Assembly: GCA_046732015.1 (NCBI GenBank)
Contig: JBKPMF010000130.1
Location: 1 to 11,393 of the forward strand
DNA length: 11,393 nucleotides
Source: JAOUEA01 sp046732015
GTDB lineage: Bacteria > Actinomycetota > UBA4738 > HRBIN12
Direction of reading: 5' to 3'
Part shown: positions 10,364-11,393 of the stretch, one piece after another
Layout: the number at the start of each line of letters is the position of its first letter
How positions within the stretch are numbered: the first letter of the stretch is position 1
Notes under the pieces: model-generated
The model's input: only the letters and a program-made list of their open reading frames with translations
What the model was told of the DNA's origin: nothing
Database searches by the model: none
Position numbers and translations under genes: made by a program

Positions 10364-11294
10364 CCGCGAGGCGGTGTCCGGGTCCGCCGGCGTGCGGGTC
10401 CTCACCCCCGCCGACGTCCACCGGCTGCTGACCTACCCGTTGGCGATCGAGGCGCTCGAGCGGGCGTTCGCCACGCTCGAGGTGACGGCGCCGCCCCGCT
10501 CGTCGGTAGCGACGGATCGCGGCACCGTCCTGTTGATGCCGGCGTTCGGGGACGAGGGCCTGGGCGTGAAACTCGTCACCCTCACGCCGGAGAATCCGGA
10601 GGCCGGGCTGCCGTTCGTCCAGGCGACCTACCTCCTGTTCGACGCGGTGACGCAGTCGCTGCGTGCGGTGATCGACGGATCGTCGCTCACGGCGGTCCGC
10701 ACCGCGGCGGTCTCGGCGCTCGCGACGCGGTTCCTCGCCGCTCCCGATGCCCATCGGCTGGTGATCTTCGGCGCGGGCGTGCAAGCGAATTCGCACCTGG
10801 ACGCGATGCGCGCGGTGCGGCCGATCGACGAACTCGTCGTGGTCTCCAGGTCCGCGGACGCCGCCGAAACGCTGGTGGACCGAGCCTCCGCGGACGGCCT
10901 CCGCGCTTCGGTGGGCGCGCCGGACGCGGTTGCCGGCGCCGACATCGTGTGCACCTGTACCACGAGCCCTGATCCGGTCTTCGACGGTTCGCTGCTCGCC
11001 GAAGGTGCGCATGTCAATGCCGTGGGGGCTTATACGCTCGAGACCCGGGAACTCGACGAGGCAGCGGTGCGCGATGCCGCGATCGTCGTCGAGACACGCG
11101 AGGTAGCGCTGGCCGAAGCCGGTGACCTGGCGCTCGCGTTCGGCCCTGGGACCGCGGATCGCATCGACGCCGACCTGCACGAGGTGGTGACGGGTGCCGA
11201 GCCCACCGGCCATCACAGCGTCTTCGTCTCGGTGGGGGTGGCGTTCGAGGATCTGGCGGTGGCCGGCGCCCTCGAGGCGAACGCCTCCGGGTAG
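10353..11294 (+). CDS. Ornithine cyclodeaminase/mu-crystallin family NAD(P)-dependent enzyme
   Basis: A 313-aa protein of the ornithine cyclodeaminase/mu-crystallin family. Visible features are the substrate-side Lys73 in GVKLVTLTP, Arg116 in TAVRTAAVSALATRFLA, the Rossmann dinucleotide loop FGAGVQANSHLDA (139-151), a strand ending in VVSRS (163-167), and VNAVGAYTLETRELD (221-235). In true ornithine cyclodeaminase a catalytic Asp follows Gly-Gly in that last motif; here the aligned residue is Tyr227. That points instead to an imine/ketimine reductase, alanine-dehydrogenase-like or 1-pyrroline-2-carboxylate reductase activity, which is inference. The GTG start at 10353 overlaps livF by 11 nt with GAGG upstream, so it is co-translated with the transporter and may act on the imported compound. 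A start at GTG 10392 would remove only 13 weakly conserved residues. Confidence 0.88.
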   Translation: MSSDREAVSGSAGVRVLTPADVHRLLTYPLAIEALERAFATLEVTAPPRSSVATDRGTVLLMPAFGDEGLGVKLVTLTPENPEAGLPFVQATYLLFDAVTQSLRAVIDGSSLTAVRTAAVSALATRFLAAPDAHRLVIFGAGVQANSHLDAMRAVRPIDELVVVSRSADAAETLVDRASADGLRASVGAPDAVAGADIVCTCTTSPDPVFDGSLLAEGAHVNAVGAYTLETRELDEAAVRDAAIVVETREVALAEAGDLALAFGPGTADRIDADLHEVVTGAEPTGHHSVFVSVGVAFEDLAVAGALEANASG

Positions 11295-11303
11295 GGTGCG
11301 CGG

Positions 11304-11393
11304 ATGTTCTCGGTGCTCCCGGCGATCGACCTCACCCATGGGCGGCTGGGCGCCTATTCGTCCGAGGGGCCGGTCCCCGTGGAAGAGTTCGGC
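11304..11393 (+). CDS. HisA/HisF-like TIM-barrel protein, N-terminal fragment
   Basis: The first 30 codons of a gene cut by the window end. The translation begins MFSVLPAIDLTHGRL and continues to VPVEEFG. PAIDL-x-x-G after a short hydrophobic strand is the opening of HisA (phosphoribosylformimino-AICAR-phosphate isomerase), and Asp9 matches its N-terminal catalytic Asp. The residues that usually follow (a basic V-R-L type stretch) are replaced by GAYSSEGP, so a HisA paralogue is as likely as the histidine enzyme itself. It starts 9 nt after the preceding stop, with AGGG at 11293-11296 as a modest Shine-Dalgarno, so it may belong to the same transcript. Only 30 residues are visible. Confidence 0.55.
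   Translation, partial: MFSVLPAIDLTHGRLGAYSSEGPVPVEEFG

Noticed and set aside
10332..11339. 335-codon minus-strand frame over the ornithine cyclodeaminase-like gene
   Set aside because: Arg/His/Gly-rich antisense shadow with no recognisable features; the plus strand carries a clear family member.

Overview
The window is a high-GC stretch of chromosome (strong G/C bias at third codon positions, ATG/GTG starts, short intergenic gaps). It looks like an actinobacterium. The DnaE1-type replicative polymerase with an apparently intact PHP domain, a lipoprotein signal followed by an acidic/Gly-rich linker, and the form of the LivJ-type binding protein all fit Actinobacteria. My best guess is the Acidimicrobiia or a related lineage, but that rank is inferred from overall resemblance and not proven by any marker here.

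Layout. (1) Positions 1-67 are a short dnaE leader holding a facing pair of DnaA-box-like 9-mers. (2) 68-3613 (+) is dnaE, the replicative DNA polymerase III alpha subunit. (3) 3625-4245 (-) is a stand-alone LON substrate-binding-domain protein, convergent with dnaE. The two stop codons sit in the two arms of one small palindrome. (4) 4246-4412 is a 167-bp divergent intergenic region with a possible promoter and a strong ribosome binding site for the next operon. (5) 4413-10363 (+) is a complete LIV/HAAT-type ABC importer: lipoprotein binding protein, LivH, LivM, LivG and LivF. A strong hairpin lies between the binding-protein gene and livH, and from livH onward the genes overlap by 1 or 4 nt. 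(6) 10353-11294 (+) is an ornithine cyclodeaminase/mu-crystallin family NAD(P)-dependent enzyme, whose GTG start overlaps the end of livF by 11 nt. (7) From 11304 the window enters the first 30 codons of a HisA/HisF-like TIM-barrel protein, cut off by the window edge.

How the genes fit together. The lipoprotein should capture an amino acid or similar solute outside the membrane. LivH and LivM form the pore, and LivG and LivF power it. The co-translated ornithine cyclodeaminase-like enzyme may act on the imported compound or a ketimine derived from it. No mobile elements, CRISPR arrays, tRNA or rRNA genes are visible. Most of the window is conventional. The points worth a second look are the DnaA-box pair before dnaE, the roughly 275-residue membrane extension on LivM, the uneven quality of the two predicted ATP sites of LivG/LivF, the missing catalytic Asp in the ornithine cyclodeaminase-like enzyme, and the HisA-like gene in an unusual place.
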